Notes: generated from the letters alone by a model not told the origin. A stretch of DNA of 64,000 bases from Martinezella dioscoreae (GCF_009176305.1 NZ_BLAJ01000001.1:372001-436000); one strand, 5' to 3'; counted from the first letter of the stretch, positions 8,260 through 18,076 are shown. Made by a program: numbers and translations.

Positions 8260-10578
8260 TCATTTCGCCGGGGCTGCCGTGGCCGCACGGGCAAGGTTGG
8301 TTTCATACTGCGTCTTGCCGGAAAGATATTGCTTCGGCCAGGGAATGGAAGTCAGCCCGATCTTGGCAGCTTCATGCAGTGCCCAGGCCGGATCGGCCAG
8401 ATGCGGGCGGGCGATGGCGCAGAGATCGGCGCGGCCGGCGGCGATGATCGAATTGGCGTGGTCAGCTTCCGAGATCGCGCCGACGGCGATCGTCGGGATG
8501 CCGATCTCGTTACGGATCTTGTCGGAGAAGGGCGTCTGGAACAGGCGGCCATAGACGGGCTTTTCCTGCTTCGACACCTGGCCCGAAGAGCAGTCGATCA
8601 GGTCGGCACCGGCCTCCTTGAACATGCGGGCGAAGATCGCCGCATCTTCCGGCGTGTTGCCTCCGTCAGTCCAGTCGTGGCAGGAGAGACGAACGGAGAT
8701 CGGCTTGTCCGCCGGCCAGATGGCGCGCATTGCCCTAAAGACCTCCAGGGGATAGCGAGCGCGATTCTCATGGCTGCCGCCATATTCGTCGTCGCGCAGA
8801 TTGGTGAGCGGCGACAGGAAGCTCGAAAGCAGATAGCCGTGGGCGCAATGCAGTTCCAGCCAGTCCGCGCCGGTCTCAATGGCGAGCTCGGTCGAGCGGA
8901 TGAAGTCGGCCTTGACGCGATCCATGTCGGCGCGGTCCATGGCCTTCGGCACTTGGCTGTTCTTGAGGTAGGGGATTGCTGATGCCGAGATTAGCGGCCA
9001 GTCGCCTTCGGAGAGCGGCTGGTCGATGCCCTCCCACGCGAGCTTCGTCGCGCCCTTGCGGCCGGCATGGCCGAGCTGGATGCCGACTTTGGCGGCGCTG
9101 TTCGTGTGCACGAAATCGGCGAGGCGCTTCCACTGCGCCACCTGCTCGTTATTCCAGAGACCGAGGCAGCCGGGGGTGATGCGGGCGTCTGGGGTAACGC
9201 AGGTCATTTCCGCGAAGATCAGCCCTGCACCTCCAAGCGCGCGAGAGCCGAGATGGACGATGTGGAAATCGTTCATCACGCCATTGTCAGCTGAGTACAT
9301 CGCCATAGGCGACATGACGATACGGTTGATAAGTTGGACATCGCGCAGTCGGTAGGGCGTGAACATCGGCGGCAGGCAGCGATCATTGCCGACGTCGAGG
9401 CCGGATTTTTCGGCGAACCAGCGCTCATAGCCTTCGAGCCAGGTCTTGTCGCGCAGCCGGAGATTTTCGTGGCTGATGCGCTGCGAGCGAGTCAGCATCG
9501 AATACATGAACTGCGGCGGCTCGAGCGTATCGGCATAGCGGCGGCCGACGACTTCGAACCATTCCATCGCATTGCGCGCGGCGTTCTGAATGCGGGCGAC
9601 ATCGACGCGGCGGATTTCCTCGTAGGTTTCGAGGACGGCCGGTATCTTGTCTTTGCCGTGCCCATGAATCTGGAACTGCCGGGTTAGCTCGATGGCATCG
9701 TCGATGGCGAGCTTCGTGCCGGAGCCGATGGCGAAATGCGCGGTGTGGGCGGCATCCCCCATCAGAACGACGTGGGAATTGCCGTTGAAATGGCTCCACT
9801 TGCCGCAGATCAGGCGGTTGAAATTCAGCCAGGCCGAGCCGCGGATATGGCGGGCATTGGTCATCAGCGAAGCGCCTTCGAGCACTTCGGCGAACAGGTT
9901 TTCGCAGAAGGCGATGGAGCCGTCCTGATCCATCCTGTCGAGGCCATGGGCAAGATAGGCCTCTTCCGTCGTCTCAACGATGAAGGTCGAGGTCTTGTCG
10001 TCAAACTTGTAGATATGCGCCTGGAACCAGCCGTGATCGGTGCGGCGGAAATCGAAGGTGAAGGCGTCGAAAAGCTTGTTGGTGCCGAGCCAGATATAGC
10101 GGTTCGGCCGGGTGATCATGTCAGGCTGGAAGACTTCCGGATAATGATTGCGGATCTTGGAATTGAGGCCGTCCGAGCCGATGATCAGATCGGCATCGGG
10201 ATAGTCGAGATCGGAGTTGACCTCCGTCTCGAAGATGAGCTCGACTCCGAGCACTTCGCAGCGGCGCTGCAGAATATTGAGCAGCTTCTTTCGCCCGATG
10301 CCGACAAAGCCGTGGCCGGACGTGCGCTGGCGGGTGCCCTTAAACAGGACCTCGATATCGTCCCAATGGTTGAAGGCATCCTCGATCTCGGCAGCACTTT
10401 CCGGATCCCATTCCCGCATCGAAACCATAGTCGCGTCGGAGAAGACGACGCCCCAGCCGAAGGTGTCATAGGGACGGTTGCGCTCGACGACGCGGATGGA
10501 GTGTTCAGGATGGAGCTTCTTCATTAGAAGCGCGAAGTAGAGCCCTGCGGGGCCGCCGCCGATACAGACGATGCGCAT
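8260..10578 (-). CDS. Monooxygenase/old-yellow-enzyme fusion, 2-aminobenzoyl-CoA monooxygenase/reductase type
   Basis: 772 residues in two flavin domains. Residues 1 to about 390 are a salicylate-hydroxylase-like FAD monooxygenase, with GGGPAG at residues 7-12, [11 protein letters not shown] and [16 protein letters not shown]. Residues from about 400 are an old-yellow-enzyme reductase, with [39 protein letters not shown] and [17 protein letters not shown]. This arrangement is that of Azoarcus 2-aminobenzoyl-CoA monooxygenase/reductase, which hydroxylates and then hydrogenates the CoA-bound ring and so destroys aromaticity. Databases also label such fusions salicylyl-CoA 5-hydroxylase/oxidoreductase, so the native substrate could be salicylyl-CoA. 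It is the first gene of the operon, has AAGGAGG before the ATG, and lies behind a palindromic operator. Confidence 0.88.
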   Translation of the reverse strand: MRIVCIGGGPAGLYFALLMKKLHPEHSIRVVERNRPYDTFGWGVVFSDATMVSMREWDPESAAEIEDAFNHWDDIEVLFKGTRQRTSGHGFVGIGRKKLLNILQRRCEVLGVELIFETEVNSDLDYPDADLIIGSDGLNSKIRNHYPEVFQPDMITRPNRYIWLGTNKLFDAFTFDFRRTDHGWFQAHIYKFDDKTSTFIVETTEEAYLAHGLDRMDQDGSIAFCENLFAEVLEGASLMTNARHIRGSAWLNFNRLICGKWSHFNGNSHVVLMGDAAHTAHFAIGSGTKLAIDDAIELTRQFQIHGHGKDKIPAVLETYEEIRRVDVARIQNAARNAMEWFEVVGRRYADTLEPPQFMYSMLTRSQRISHENLRLRDKTWLEGYERWFAEKSGLDVGNDRCLPPMFTPYRLRDVQLINRIVMSPMAMYSADNGVMNDFHIVHLGSRALGGAGLIFAEMTCVTPDARITPGCLGLWNNEQVAQWKRLADFVHTNSAAKVGIQLGHAGRKGATKLAWEGIDQPLSEGDWPLISASAIPYLKNSQVPKAMDRADMDRVKADFIRSTELAIETGADWLELHCAHGYLLSSFLSPLTNLRDDEYGGSHENRARYPLEVFRAMRAIWPADKPISVRLSCHDWTDGGNTPEDAAIFARMFKEAGADLIDCSSGQVSKQEKPVYGRLFQTPFSDKIRNEIGIPTIAVGAISEADHANSIIAAGRADLCAIARPHLADPAWALHEAAKIGLTSIPWPKQYLSGKTQYETNLARAATAAPAK

Positions 10579-10618
10579 CGCTTTCCCTCCTTATTCGGCT
10601 GGAGCCGACCTCAAAATA

Positions 10619-10632
10619 ATTTAAGTTTAAAA
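10619..10632 (-). promoter_or_regulatory. Regulon operator copy, monooxygenase side
   Basis: ATTTAAGTTTAAAA matches the palindrome TTTTAAGCTTAAAA at 12 of 14 positions. It lies 41 bases before the monooxygenase ATG (10578), where a repressor would cover the promoter. The flanking sequence, ending AATATCTTG, is also shared with the copy at 10749. Confidence 0.6.
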
Positions 10633-10748
10633 TATCTTGTTGGAGCCATTCGTCAAGGCTTTTCCTGCTCCAATATGCAGCCTGTGGGCACTCATAATAG
10701 CAGGAAAATCGAAAATAGCCTTTTTGAATCAATCAGAAGCCAAAAATA

Positions 10749-10762
10749 TTTTAGGCTTAAAA
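10749..10762 (+). promoter_or_regulatory. Regulon operator copy, CoA-ligase side
   Basis: TTTTAGGCTTAAAA differs from the perfect palindrome at one base. It lies in the 297-bp divergent region, 113 bases before the ligase ATG and 116 bases from the first copy. Both copies are followed on the plus strand by a near-identical TTTCTTG / TATCTTG tail, which suggests duplication or a longer binding site. Confidence 0.6.
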
Positions 10763-10875
10763 TTTCTTGCTTGAACATTGCAGCCTTCGGTGCGATCTTT
10801 TTTTAGCAATGCCACATGCGCCGAGGGGAAACGGCTGTCGTGGCGATCGATCGATAAGAATGTGGGAGCAAGGCA

Positions 10876-12489
10876 ATGCTGGGACCGACCGGTCATACCG
10901 ATACATTCACGCGAGACAATCTGCCCCCTTTCGACCAATGGCCGGAACTGCGGATGGAGGGTTTCGATTATCCGGAATGGCTGAATGCCGGCTTCGAACT
11001 CAGTGACCGGATGGTCGAAAAGGGTTTCGCCGATCACGTGGCCCTGATCGGTAATGGCCGTCGTCGCACCTACAAGGAACTGGCGGACTGGACCAATCGC
11101 ATCGCCCACGCGCTTGTCGAGGATTTCGGCGTCAAGCCGGGCAATCGCGTTCTCATCCGCTCCGGCAACAACCCAGCCATGATTGCTTGCTGGCTGGCGG
11201 TGACGAAGGTCGGTGCCGTCGCCGTCAATACCATGCCGATGCTGCGGGCCGGAGAGCTTTCGAAGATCATCGACAAGGCGGAGATCTCCTTTGCGCTTTG
11301 CGATACGAGGCTACTGGAGGAACTCGTCACAGCCGCCAAAGACAGTCGGTTCCTGAAGCAGGTCGTCGGTTTCGACGGCACCGCCAACCATGATGCCGAA
11401 CTCGACCGGATCGCGCTCAACAAGCCCGTTCGCTTCGAGCCGGTCAAAACCGGGCGTGACGATGTGGCGCTGCTCGGCTTCACCTCGGGCTCGACGGGTG
11501 TGCCGAAGGCCACCATGCACTTTCATCGAGATATCCTGATCATTGCCGACGCCTATGCCAAGGAAGTCCTGCAGGTGACGCCGGATGACGTCTTCATCGG
11601 CTCGCCGCCGATCGCCTTTACCTTCGGTCTCGGCGGTCTGGTCGTCTTCCCCTTGCGCTTCGGCGCATCGACGGCGCTGCTCGAAAACGCCTCGCCGAAG
11701 AATATGGTCGAGATCATCCAGGAGTACGGCGCGACCATCAGCTTCACGGCGCCGACGGCCTATCGCGCCATGCTGGCGGCGATGGAAGAGGGGGCGGATC
11801 TGTCTTCACTTCGTATCGCCGTTTCGGCCGGCGAGACGCTGCCAGGCCCGATTTTCGAGGAATGGACGCGCAAGACCGGCAAGCCCATCCTCGATGGCAT
11901 CGGCTCGACCGAGATGCTGCATATCTTCATTTCCAACCGCCTGTCCGACGCCAAGCCGAACTGCACGGGCAAGCCGCTGACGGGCTATGAGGCCCGCGTT
12001 GTCGATGACGATATGAACGAGGTTCCGCGTGGGGTTATCGGCAAACTCGTCGTTCGCGGGCCGATCGGCTGCCGTTATCTCGCCGACCACAGACAGGCCG
12101 ACTACGTGCGAGATGGCTGGAATCTGACGGGCGACAGCTTCATTCAGGATGAGGACGGCTATTTCCATTTTGCCGCCCGTTCCGACGACATCATTCTTTC
12201 GGCCGGTTACAATATTGCCGGACCGGAAGTAGAAGCAGCCCTTCTTTCGCATGCCGATGTGCTGGAATGTGCCGTCGTCGGTAAGCCCGACGAAGAAAGG
12301 GGCCATATCGTGCAGGCGCATGTGGTGCTGGCACCCGGCATCGTTGCCTCGGATCTGCAGGTTCGCAAGCTGCAGGATCATGTGAAGGCGGTCATCGCGC
12401 CCTACAAATATCCGCGTTCCATTATCTTCGTCGAAGCTCTGCCGAAGACGGAATCGGGCAAGATACAGCGTTTCCGCCTGCGCAACTGA
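10876..12489 (+). CDS. Benzoate/2-aminobenzoate-type aryl-CoA ligase
   Basis: 537 residues of the AMP-forming ANL superfamily. The phosphate loop reads FTSGSTGVPKATMHFHRD. The adenylate motif GIGSTEMLHIFISN is characteristic of benzoate-CoA ligases. DGWNLTGD binds the ribose, and the C-terminal catalytic Lys is in ESGKIQRFRL. It should activate an aromatic acid with ATP and CoA to aryl-CoA in the cytosol. It is transcribed divergently from the ring-attacking fusion enzyme, which would use the product, and each gene has its own copy of the shared palindrome upstream. 2-Aminobenzoate is the best guess from context; benzoate or salicylate remain possible. Start ATG follows GGGAGCAAGGCA. Confidence 0.88.
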   Translation: MLGPTGHTDTFTRDNLPPFDQWPELRMEGFDYPEWLNAGFELSDRMVEKGFADHVALIGNGRRRTYKELADWTNRIAHALVEDFGVKPGNRVLIRSGNNPAMIACWLAVTKVGAVAVNTMPMLRAGELSKIIDKAEISFALCDTRLLEELVTAAKDSRFLKQVVGFDGTANHDAELDRIALNKPVRFEPVKTGRDDVALLGFTSGSTGVPKATMHFHRDILIIADAYAKEVLQVTPDDVFIGSPPIAFTFGLGGLVVFPLRFGASTALLENASPKNMVEIIQEYGATISFTAPTAYRAMLAAMEEGADLSSLRIAVSAGETLPGPIFEEWTRKTGKPILDGIGSTEMLHIFISNRLSDAKPNCTGKPLTGYEARVVDDDMNEVPRGVIGKLVVRGPIGCRYLADHRQADYVRDGWNLTGDSFIQDEDGYFHFAARSDDIILSAGYNIAGPEVEAALLSHADVLECAVVGKPDEERGHIVQAHVVLAPGIVASDLQVRKLQDHVKAVIAPYKYPRSIIFVEALPKTESGKIQRFRLRN

Positions 12490-12504
12490 ACGTCCGAGTG
12501 CTTA

Positions 12505-13353
12505 TCAGGCAGCGTTTTCCTGGCCCGTCTCGCGACCGAGCCAATGCGGATCGATTTCCGGCAGGGGAATGGCGTCGAGCAGCATTCGCGTATAGGCGGA
12601 AGCCGGCGCCGTGAAGACGCGCTCGCAATCGCCTTCCTCCTCGACACGGCCATGGCGCAGGACATAGACGCGGTCGCAGACGGCGCGGATGACGGAGAGA
12701 TCGTGGCTGATGAACGCCATTGAGAGGCCGAGATCGCGCGAAAGCTCCTTCAGTAGATTCAGAACCTGGGCCTGGGTCGACACGTCGAGGCCGGAGACGA
12801 TCTCGTCGGCGAGTACGAAATCCGGCTTCAGCAGAGCGGCACGCGCGATGCCGATGCGCTGGCGCTGGCCACCAGAGAGTTCATGCGGATTGCGGTCGAG
12901 GCATGCCTGAGGCAGCGTCACGCGTTCGAGAATTGCGGCAACCTGCCGCTCAGCTTCTTTCCGGTCCGAAGCCAGCCGATGTAGCAGTAACGGCTCGACG
13001 AGGATGCGGCGGATCGTGTGGCGCGGATTGAGCGAGGCCATCGGATCTTGAAAGATCATCTGCATGCGGCGGCGTAGCGGCCGCATCTCTGAATCGGGCA
13101 GATGCGCGATGTCTCGGCCATCGAAATGAATGCTGCCTGCCGTCACATCGACCAGCCGCAGCAGAGCGCGGCCGAGCGTTGTTTTGCCCGAACCGCTTTC
13201 GCCGACGATGCCGACGGTTTCGCCACGGCGGATATCGACATCGACGCCGTGCAGCACCTTGATGCCAAGGCCTGGCGGTCCGAAAAGATGTTTCTTGGCA
13301 CCATAGGTGACCTCGATACCTTTGGCCGACAGCAGATGCTCGGAAACACTCAT
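12505..13353 (-). CDS. Oligopeptide/dipeptide-type ABC transporter ATP-binding protein (OppF/DppF-like)
   Basis: 282 residues with Walker A GESGSGKTT, the ABC signature LSGGQRQRIGIARA and Walker B VLADEIVSGLDVS. Walker B has Ile-Val where Pro-Thr is more usual (DEPTSGLD becomes DEIVSGLD). It is the last gene of the five-gene importer and overlaps its partner ATPase by 4 bases (ATGA). Its end faces the ligase gene with only a 15-base gap, so the two transcripts converge. Confidence 0.92.
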   Translation of the reverse strand: MSVSEHLLSAKGIEVTYGAKKHLFGPPGLGIKVLHGVDVDIRRGETVGIVGESGSGKTTLGRALLRLVDVTAGSIHFDGRDIAHLPDSEMRPLRRRMQMIFQDPMASLNPRHTIRRILVEPLLLHRLASDRKEAERQVAAILERVTLPQACLDRNPHELSGGQRQRIGIARAALLKPDFVLADEIVSGLDVSTQAQVLNLLKELSRDLGLSMAFISHDLSVIRAVCDRVYVLRHGRVEEEGDCERVFTAPASAYTRMLLDAIPLPEIDPHWLGRETGQENAA

Positions 13354-14222
13354 CGACTTCCCTCCGGAATGCCGATCTCGCGGCGCAATTGTTCGAAAAC
13401 GGCTTGCGGCACCGGCGTCAGCCCGGCATCCGGCCGGTCGTAGCGCGGCCCGGCCGATAGCAATGATTTCGTGTAGATATGCTTGGGATGCGTCAGCACG
13501 TCGCTCGTGCGTCCGTCTTCGATCACCTTGCCTGCGTAGAGCAGCGTCACGCTGTCGCAGATCTGGGCGACGACGCCGAGATCGTGGGTGACGAAGATGA
13601 CGGCAGTGCCATGCGCTTCCTGCAGGCCGCGGATCAGCCGCAGGATCTGCTTCTGCACGGTGACGTCGAGCGCGGTGGTCGGCTCGTCGGCGACCACCAG
13701 TTTCGGCTCCAGCGCGAAGGCGGCGGCGATCAGGATGCGCTGCCGCATCCCTCCGGACAATTCGTGGGGATAGGCGCGCAGTACACGCTCGGGATCGCGG
13801 ATATGCACTTCCTCCAACAGCTTTAGTGCCCGCAGTCGGGCGTCGCCCGATGATAGGCCCCGCTTCAACCGCAGGCCGTCGGTCAGTTGCGCCTCGATGC
13901 GCCGGCCGGGATTGAGGGCGGTTTGCGGGTCCTGCGGGATCAGCGAGATTTCGCTGCCCATGATATCTCGCAATTCCCTGGCGGAGAGCGTGAGCAGGTC
14001 GCGGTTCTCGAACAATATCGAGCCGTTTGTGATGCGGACGCTGCGCGGCAGTATGCCGAGCAGGGCCTTGGCGATGGTGGATTTTCCGGCGCCGCTTTCG
14101 CCCACAAGACCGCGCACTTCGCCGCGCGTGAGCGTCAGGGAAACATCACGCAGGATCAGTGCGCTGCCGTCGCGGTCGGATATGGCGCTGAGGCCCGTCA
14201 TGGAGAGAAGCGGAGATGTCAT
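13350..14222 (-). CDS. Oligopeptide/dipeptide-type ABC transporter ATP-binding protein (OppD/DppD-like)
   Basis: 290 residues: Walker A GESGAGKST, signature LSGGMRQRILIAAA, Walker B VVADEPTTALDVT and switch His in VTHDLG. It pairs with the second ATPase to energise uptake through the two permeases. Four-base overlaps with the genes on both sides show strict translational coupling. Confidence 0.92.
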   Translation of the reverse strand: MTSPLLSMTGLSAISDRDGSALILRDVSLTLTRGEVRGLVGESGAGKSTIAKALLGILPRSVRITNGSILFENRDLLTLSARELRDIMGSEISLIPQDPQTALNPGRRIEAQLTDGLRLKRGLSSGDARLRALKLLEEVHIRDPERVLRAYPHELSGGMRQRILIAAAFALEPKLVVADEPTTALDVTVQKQILRLIRGLQEAHGTAVIFVTHDLGVVAQICDSVTLLYAGKVIEDGRTSDVLTHPKHIYTKSLLSAGPRYDRPDAGLTPVPQAVFEQLRREIGIPEGSR

Positions 14223-15112
14223 CGGCGCATCACCGGATCGAGGGCGCGGCGCAGACCGTCACCGAGTTGATTGAAGGCAAGCACCGTCGCGAAGAGCGCG
14301 ATCAGCGGTACGACCAGTACCCACCAGCCCTGATAGATCATCTGCCGCCCCTCGGCGATCATGCCGCCCCAGGTCGGCGTATCGGAAGCGACCGACAGGC
14401 CGACGAAGGACAGGATAGCTTCGACGATGACGGCAATGCCCATTTCCAGGCTGACGAGGGCGATCAGCACCGGCGTCACATTGGGCAGGATTTCGCTGAA
14501 GAGGATTCTGGCCCGCGAAAAGCCGATCGTGTGGGCGGCGGTCACATAATCCATCCGCGCCTGCGCCTGCGTTTCCGAGCGCACGACACGGCAGAAGCGC
14601 GTCCAGTCGATGATGACGATGGCCGCGATGACCGAGTGCACGCCGGAACCGAAGACCGCAACCAGCAGAATCGACAGCAGCACCGGCGGGAAGGCCATCC
14701 AGATATCGACGAGGCGGGAGATCGCCTTGTCGATCCAGCCGCCATACCAGCCGGCGAGAAGGCCGAGCAGCGTGCCGATCAGGGCCGCAAGCCCGGCCGC
14801 GACGAAGGCGACCGTGAGAGCGATGCGTGTGCCGAAGATGGCGCGCGACAGCACGTCGCGGCCGAGATCGTCGGTGCCGAATAGGAAGCCCGGATCGGAA
14901 CCCTCGATCCATGCCGGCGGTAAGGTGCCGGACATCAGATCCTGCTCCAGCGGGTCCTTCGGTGCGATGTAAGGAGCAAAGATCGCAAGGATGATTAGGA
15001 TGAGGATGAAGCCGCCGCCGAAGATTACTTTCGGCTCGGCGAGCAGCGCGCGAATGCGTTTCGTCATTCTGGAAGGCGAGCGCGATATGGCGGGCGAGGT
15101 GACGTCAGCCAT
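14219..15112 (-). CDS. ABC transporter permease (OppC/DppC-like)
   Basis: 297 residues with an N-terminal transmembrane helix (IFGGGFILILIILAIFAPYI), the OppC N-terminal stretch GTDDLGRDVLSRAIFGTRI, and the EAA loop region AAHTIGFSRARILFSEILPN that docks on the ATPase. Several further hydrophobic helices follow. It overlaps the upstream permease by 8 bases. Confidence 0.92.
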   Translation of the reverse strand: MADVTSPAISRSPSRMTKRIRALLAEPKVIFGGGFILILIILAIFAPYIAPKDPLEQDLMSGTLPPAWIEGSDPGFLFGTDDLGRDVLSRAIFGTRIALTVAFVAAGLAALIGTLLGLLAGWYGGWIDKAISRLVDIWMAFPPVLLSILLVAVFGSGVHSVIAAIVIIDWTRFCRVVRSETQAQARMDYVTAAHTIGFSRARILFSEILPNVTPVLIALVSLEMGIAVIVEAILSFVGLSVASDTPTWGGMIAEGRQMIYQGWWVLVVPLIALFATVLAFNQLGDGLRRALDPVMRR

Positions 15113-16112
15113 GGGCGAGCCTCGGATTGAAGGCCGCGACCAGCAGATCGACCGCCAGATTGACGAGAATGAAAAGAGCGCCGAAGACCAGCACCAGCCC
15201 CTGGATCAGCGGCAGGTCGCGGTTGATGACGGCATCGATCGCCATGTTGCCGATGCCGGGATAGGCGAAGATGCGTTCGACGATAACGGTGCCGCCGATC
15301 AGGAAGGTAAATTGCACGCCGGTCAGCGCGATGGTCGGGCCGACGGCATTGCGCAGCGCCTCCTGCAGCACCAGCCGCAGCTCGGACATGCCCTTAAGTT
15401 TGGCAAGCAGAATATAGTCCTGCACCATGGCCTCGGAGAGAGCGGCCTTCAACACGCGGGCGATGATGGCCGCCAGCGGCAGGCCGAGCGCCAGGACCGG
15501 CATGACCATATGGGCGCAGATGTCCGTGAAGATACCGAAGCGAAACGTTACAAGGCTTTCAATGAGGTAGAAGGGGGTCGTGAACTGCGCGTCGATACTC
15601 GGATCGATGCGGCCGGAGAGTGGGAAAAGCGGAAAAAGAACGCCGAGGACAAGGACCAGCGCCAGCGCCCAGACAAAATCCGGAACAGCCAGCAAAAGGC
15701 CGTTCAGGCTGTCGATCACAGGTTCGAAAATCGTGCGGCGGGCGAGCGTGCCAACGACGGCAACCGTGCCACCGAGAAGAACCGCCAGGACCAGCGCAGC
15801 AAAGGCAAGCTCCAGCGTTGCGGGAAGGCGCTCGCCGAGCAGGGAGAGCACATCGCGCTTCAGGGAGATCGATGTCCCGAAATCGCCTATCAGGACCGAT
15901 TTCAGCCAGAGCCAGAATTGCGTAGTCAGGCTCGCATCGAGCCCATAGTGGACGCGCAGCGCGGCGATGTCGGCAGGGCTTGCGCCCGGCGAGATCATCA
16001 TCGCGATCGGATCGCCCGGTACGACGCGCAGCAGGACGAAGACGATCACCGCCACTCCGAAGAGGGTGATCGCGGCCATGATCAGCCGGTTGAGAATGGA
16101 GACTGCTATCAT
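15105..16112 (-). CDS. ABC transporter permease (OppB/DppB-like)
   Basis: 335 residues with the N-terminal signature LLRVVPGDPIAMMISPG typical of DppB/OppB, about six membrane helices and an EAA-type loop (LAKLKGMSELRLVLQEALRNA). It is separated from the binding-protein gene by a 258-bp gap filled by a repeat element. The likely substrate class (peptide, opine-like compound or an amide-linked aromatic) cannot be told from sequence. Confidence 0.92.
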   Translation of the reverse strand: MIAVSILNRLIMAAITLFGVAVIVFVLLRVVPGDPIAMMISPGASPADIAALRVHYGLDASLTTQFWLWLKSVLIGDFGTSISLKRDVLSLLGERLPATLELAFAALVLAVLLGGTVAVVGTLARRTIFEPVIDSLNGLLLAVPDFVWALALVLVLGVLFPLFPLSGRIDPSIDAQFTTPFYLIESLVTFRFGIFTDICAHMVMPVLALGLPLAAIIARVLKAALSEAMVQDYILLAKLKGMSELRLVLQEALRNAVGPTIALTGVQFTFLIGGTVIVERIFAYPGIGNMAIDAVINRDLPLIQGLVLVFGALFILVNLAVDLLVAAFNPRLAHG

Positions 16113-16156
16113 GCGTTATGAGTTCCGATGGCACGGCTGTGGCGCTGAAGAGTCCT

Positions 16157-16335
16157 AAGCCCCTCATCCGCCCTCCTGAGCCTGTCGAAGGGCGGGCACC
16201 TTCTCCCCGTTTTGACGGGGAGAAGGGGAAAGAGGCACCTGCAGCCTACCCCTAACAACGTGCTCCGGCGAGGATACAAAGGTCGTCCCCTCTCCCCGCC
16301 TCTTCGACAAGCTCAGGACGGGGAGAGGGCTAGGG
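16157..16335. repeat. RIME-like intergenic mosaic element inside the importer operon
   Basis: Nested inverted repeats fill this gap. CCTTCTCCCCGT (16199-16210) pairs with 16215-16226 around a TTTG loop. CCCTCTCCCCG (16288-16298) pairs with 16319-16329. An outer pair, CCTGAGCCTGTCGAAG and CTTCGACAAGCTCAGG (from about 16174 and 16302), is complementary with one mismatch. The opening CCCCTCATCCGCCCT and the CTTCTCCCCG blocks are the usual signature of rhizobial RIME elements. Placed just after the binding-protein gene, its hairpins probably protect that part of the mRNA or reduce read-through. Confidence 0.75.
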
Positions 16336-16370
16336 TGTGGGGCAAGGCTGCACGATCAAAGCTCGACGCA

Positions 16371-17906
16371 TCAAGCCTTCGACACCAGCGTCGGCTGCAG
16401 GGCGCCGGAAACGTTCGGCGTAACCTTCAGGCTCGATTTATAAACGATCGGCTGGGCATATTGCAGCAACGGGATCACGTAGCCCTGCTCGGCGATATAT
16501 TTGATCGCCGCTTTCCAGCCGGCGATGCGCTTGGACTCGTCCTTTTCCACCCAGAGCGGCCCCAGCATGTCGTCGACATCCTTGGTTTTCCAGGCTGAGT
16601 GCGGCGAGGGGCCGAACATGGCGAAGCCGGTCGAGGTCGTCGGATCGCCGATGGCGTTGCCCCAGTTGTAGAAGGCGGCTGGGCCGAGTTGATGGGCGGT
16701 GCGCAGCTCATAATGCTTGGCGATTTCGTAAACTTCGATCTCAGCCTCGATACCGACCTTGCGCCACATGCCGACGATCGCCTGGATCATCTCGTAATCC
16801 TTCGGCTTGAAGCCGCGGGTCGTCTTGATGGTGAATTTCACCGGCTTGTCCGGCGAATAGCCGCTGGCGGCCAGGAGCTTTTTGGCCTGTTCCGGATCGT
16901 AAGGGATTTTGACTGACGCGTCGTAGGCTTCGTACTCCGGCGCCTCCAGTGTCGATAGCGGCTTGCCGTAGCCGCGCAGCAGCCGCTTGATGATCGCTTC
17001 CTTGTCGATCGCCATATTCGCGGCGAGGCGGACATTCTTGTCGAGCATCGGATCGACATTGCTGATGAAGATCATGCCGATATCGGAGATTGGGGTGGCG
17101 ACGCCCGCAAGACCGGATTTCTTCTTCAGCCGGTCGAAATCCTCATAGGGGATTTCCAGCGTCACGTCGGACGAACCGGACTCGATTTCGGCGACACGGC
17201 TCGTCGTGTCCGGCACGAACTTGAAGATGACGGTATCGAAGGCGGGCTTGCCGCCGAAATAGTTCGGGTTTGCCTTCAGGCGCAGATAGGAATTGCCCTC
17301 ATAGGCATCGACCATATAGGGGCCCGTGCCGATCGGCTTCTTTTCGAAGCCCTGCGCGCCCGCCTTGGTGTAATAGTCCTTGGGCAGGACATAGCCGGTG
17401 AGAAAGGCCATCCATTTGAAATAGGTCGGCTCGAAACGGACGACATCGCCGGTGATGCGGTTGCCTTCCACCTTGTAATTGTTGGCGGTCGACCAGATGA
17501 ACTGGATCGGGTTGCCGGTGTCCTGCTTGGCGGCGCGCTCCAGCGACCAGACGACGTCATCCGGTGTAAACTTGGAGCCGTCGTGCCAGGTCACACCTTC
17601 GCGAACGTCCATCCAGACTTTTGTCTTGTCATCGTTCCAGCCCCAGGCCGTCAAAAGGCCCGGCTGGAACTTCAGGTCCGGTCCCTGGCCGATATACTGG
17701 TCGAAGATCGAGCGATAGATCGCCTGGATCGTCGGATTAACGGCCGACGGGCCTGTCGTCGGATCGAAAGAGGGCAAATTGACGTTGAAAGCGATGGTCA
17801 GTGTGCCGGCTTCCGCTGCTTCCACAGGCGTTCTGCCGGCTAAAATCCCAGTCATGAATGCGGCTGCGCCGAGGCTCAGGGCCTCGCGCCGAGTAAGCGT
17901 TGTCAT
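16371..17906 (-). CDS. ABC transporter substrate-binding protein, family 5 (peptide/opine type)
   Basis: About 511 residues from the ATG at 17906; GGAG lies 5 bases before it, while the in-frame GTG at 17912 would leave no room for the ribosome site. The N-terminus carries a twin-arginine-like export signal (TRREALSLGAAAFMTGILAG) followed by a processing region (VEAAEAG). The mature part has the family-5 features LTAWGWNDDKTKVWMDVREG and WHDGSKFTPDDVVWSLERA. It binds the solute in the periplasm and delivers it to the two permeases. It is the first gene of the importer, divergent from iorAB, with a copy of the regulon palindrome 75 bases upstream. Co-regulation with the aromatic genes suggests that it imports the regulon's substrate. 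Confidence 0.9.
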   Translation of the reverse strand: MTTLTRREALSLGAAAFMTGILAGRTPVEAAEAGTLTIAFNVNLPSFDPTTGPSAVNPTIQAIYRSIFDQYIGQGPDLKFQPGLLTAWGWNDDKTKVWMDVREGVTWHDGSKFTPDDVVWSLERAAKQDTGNPIQFIWSTANNYKVEGNRITGDVVRFEPTYFKWMAFLTGYVLPKDYYTKAGAQGFEKKPIGTGPYMVDAYEGNSYLRLKANPNYFGGKPAFDTVIFKFVPDTTSRVAEIESGSSDVTLEIPYEDFDRLKKKSGLAGVATPISDIGMIFISNVDPMLDKNVRLAANMAIDKEAIIKRLLRGYGKPLSTLEAPEYEAYDASVKIPYDPEQAKKLLAASGYSPDKPVKFTIKTTRGFKPKDYEMIQAIVGMWRKVGIEAEIEVYEIAKHYELRTAHQLGPAAFYNWGNAIGDPTTSTGFAMFGPSPHSAWKTKDVDDMLGPLWVEKDESKRIAGWKAAIKYIAEQGYVIPLLQYAQPIVYKSSLKVTPNVSGALQPTLVSKA

Positions 17907-17980
17907 GGTCACTCCGTTCCCCTGTTAAGCGACAGAAAAGCATGACGCCCAACTGCCGCTGGCGATTTATTGTCGGAATG

Positions 17981-17994
17981 TTTTAATCTTAAAA
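17981..17994. promoter_or_regulatory. Regulon operator copy between importer and iorAB
   Basis: TTTTAATCTTAAAA differs from TTTTAAGCTTAAAA at one base. It sits 75 bases upstream of the binding-protein ATG in the 378-bp divergent gap (17907-18284), which holds no gene. It more likely serves the importer, as the iorA promoter is over 200 bases away. Confidence 0.6.
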
Positions 17995-18076
17995 TACATA
18001 TTTTGGAGCGGCAAGCGCTTTCTCTGGTGCTTCCGTAAAATCCCGGTCCGCAATTCTTACTCGGCTTCACATGTTC

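Noticed and set aside
9736..10527. Plus-strand open frame of 263 codons inside the monooxygenase fusion
   Set aside because: Antisense to a well-supported enzyme and without motifs of its own.
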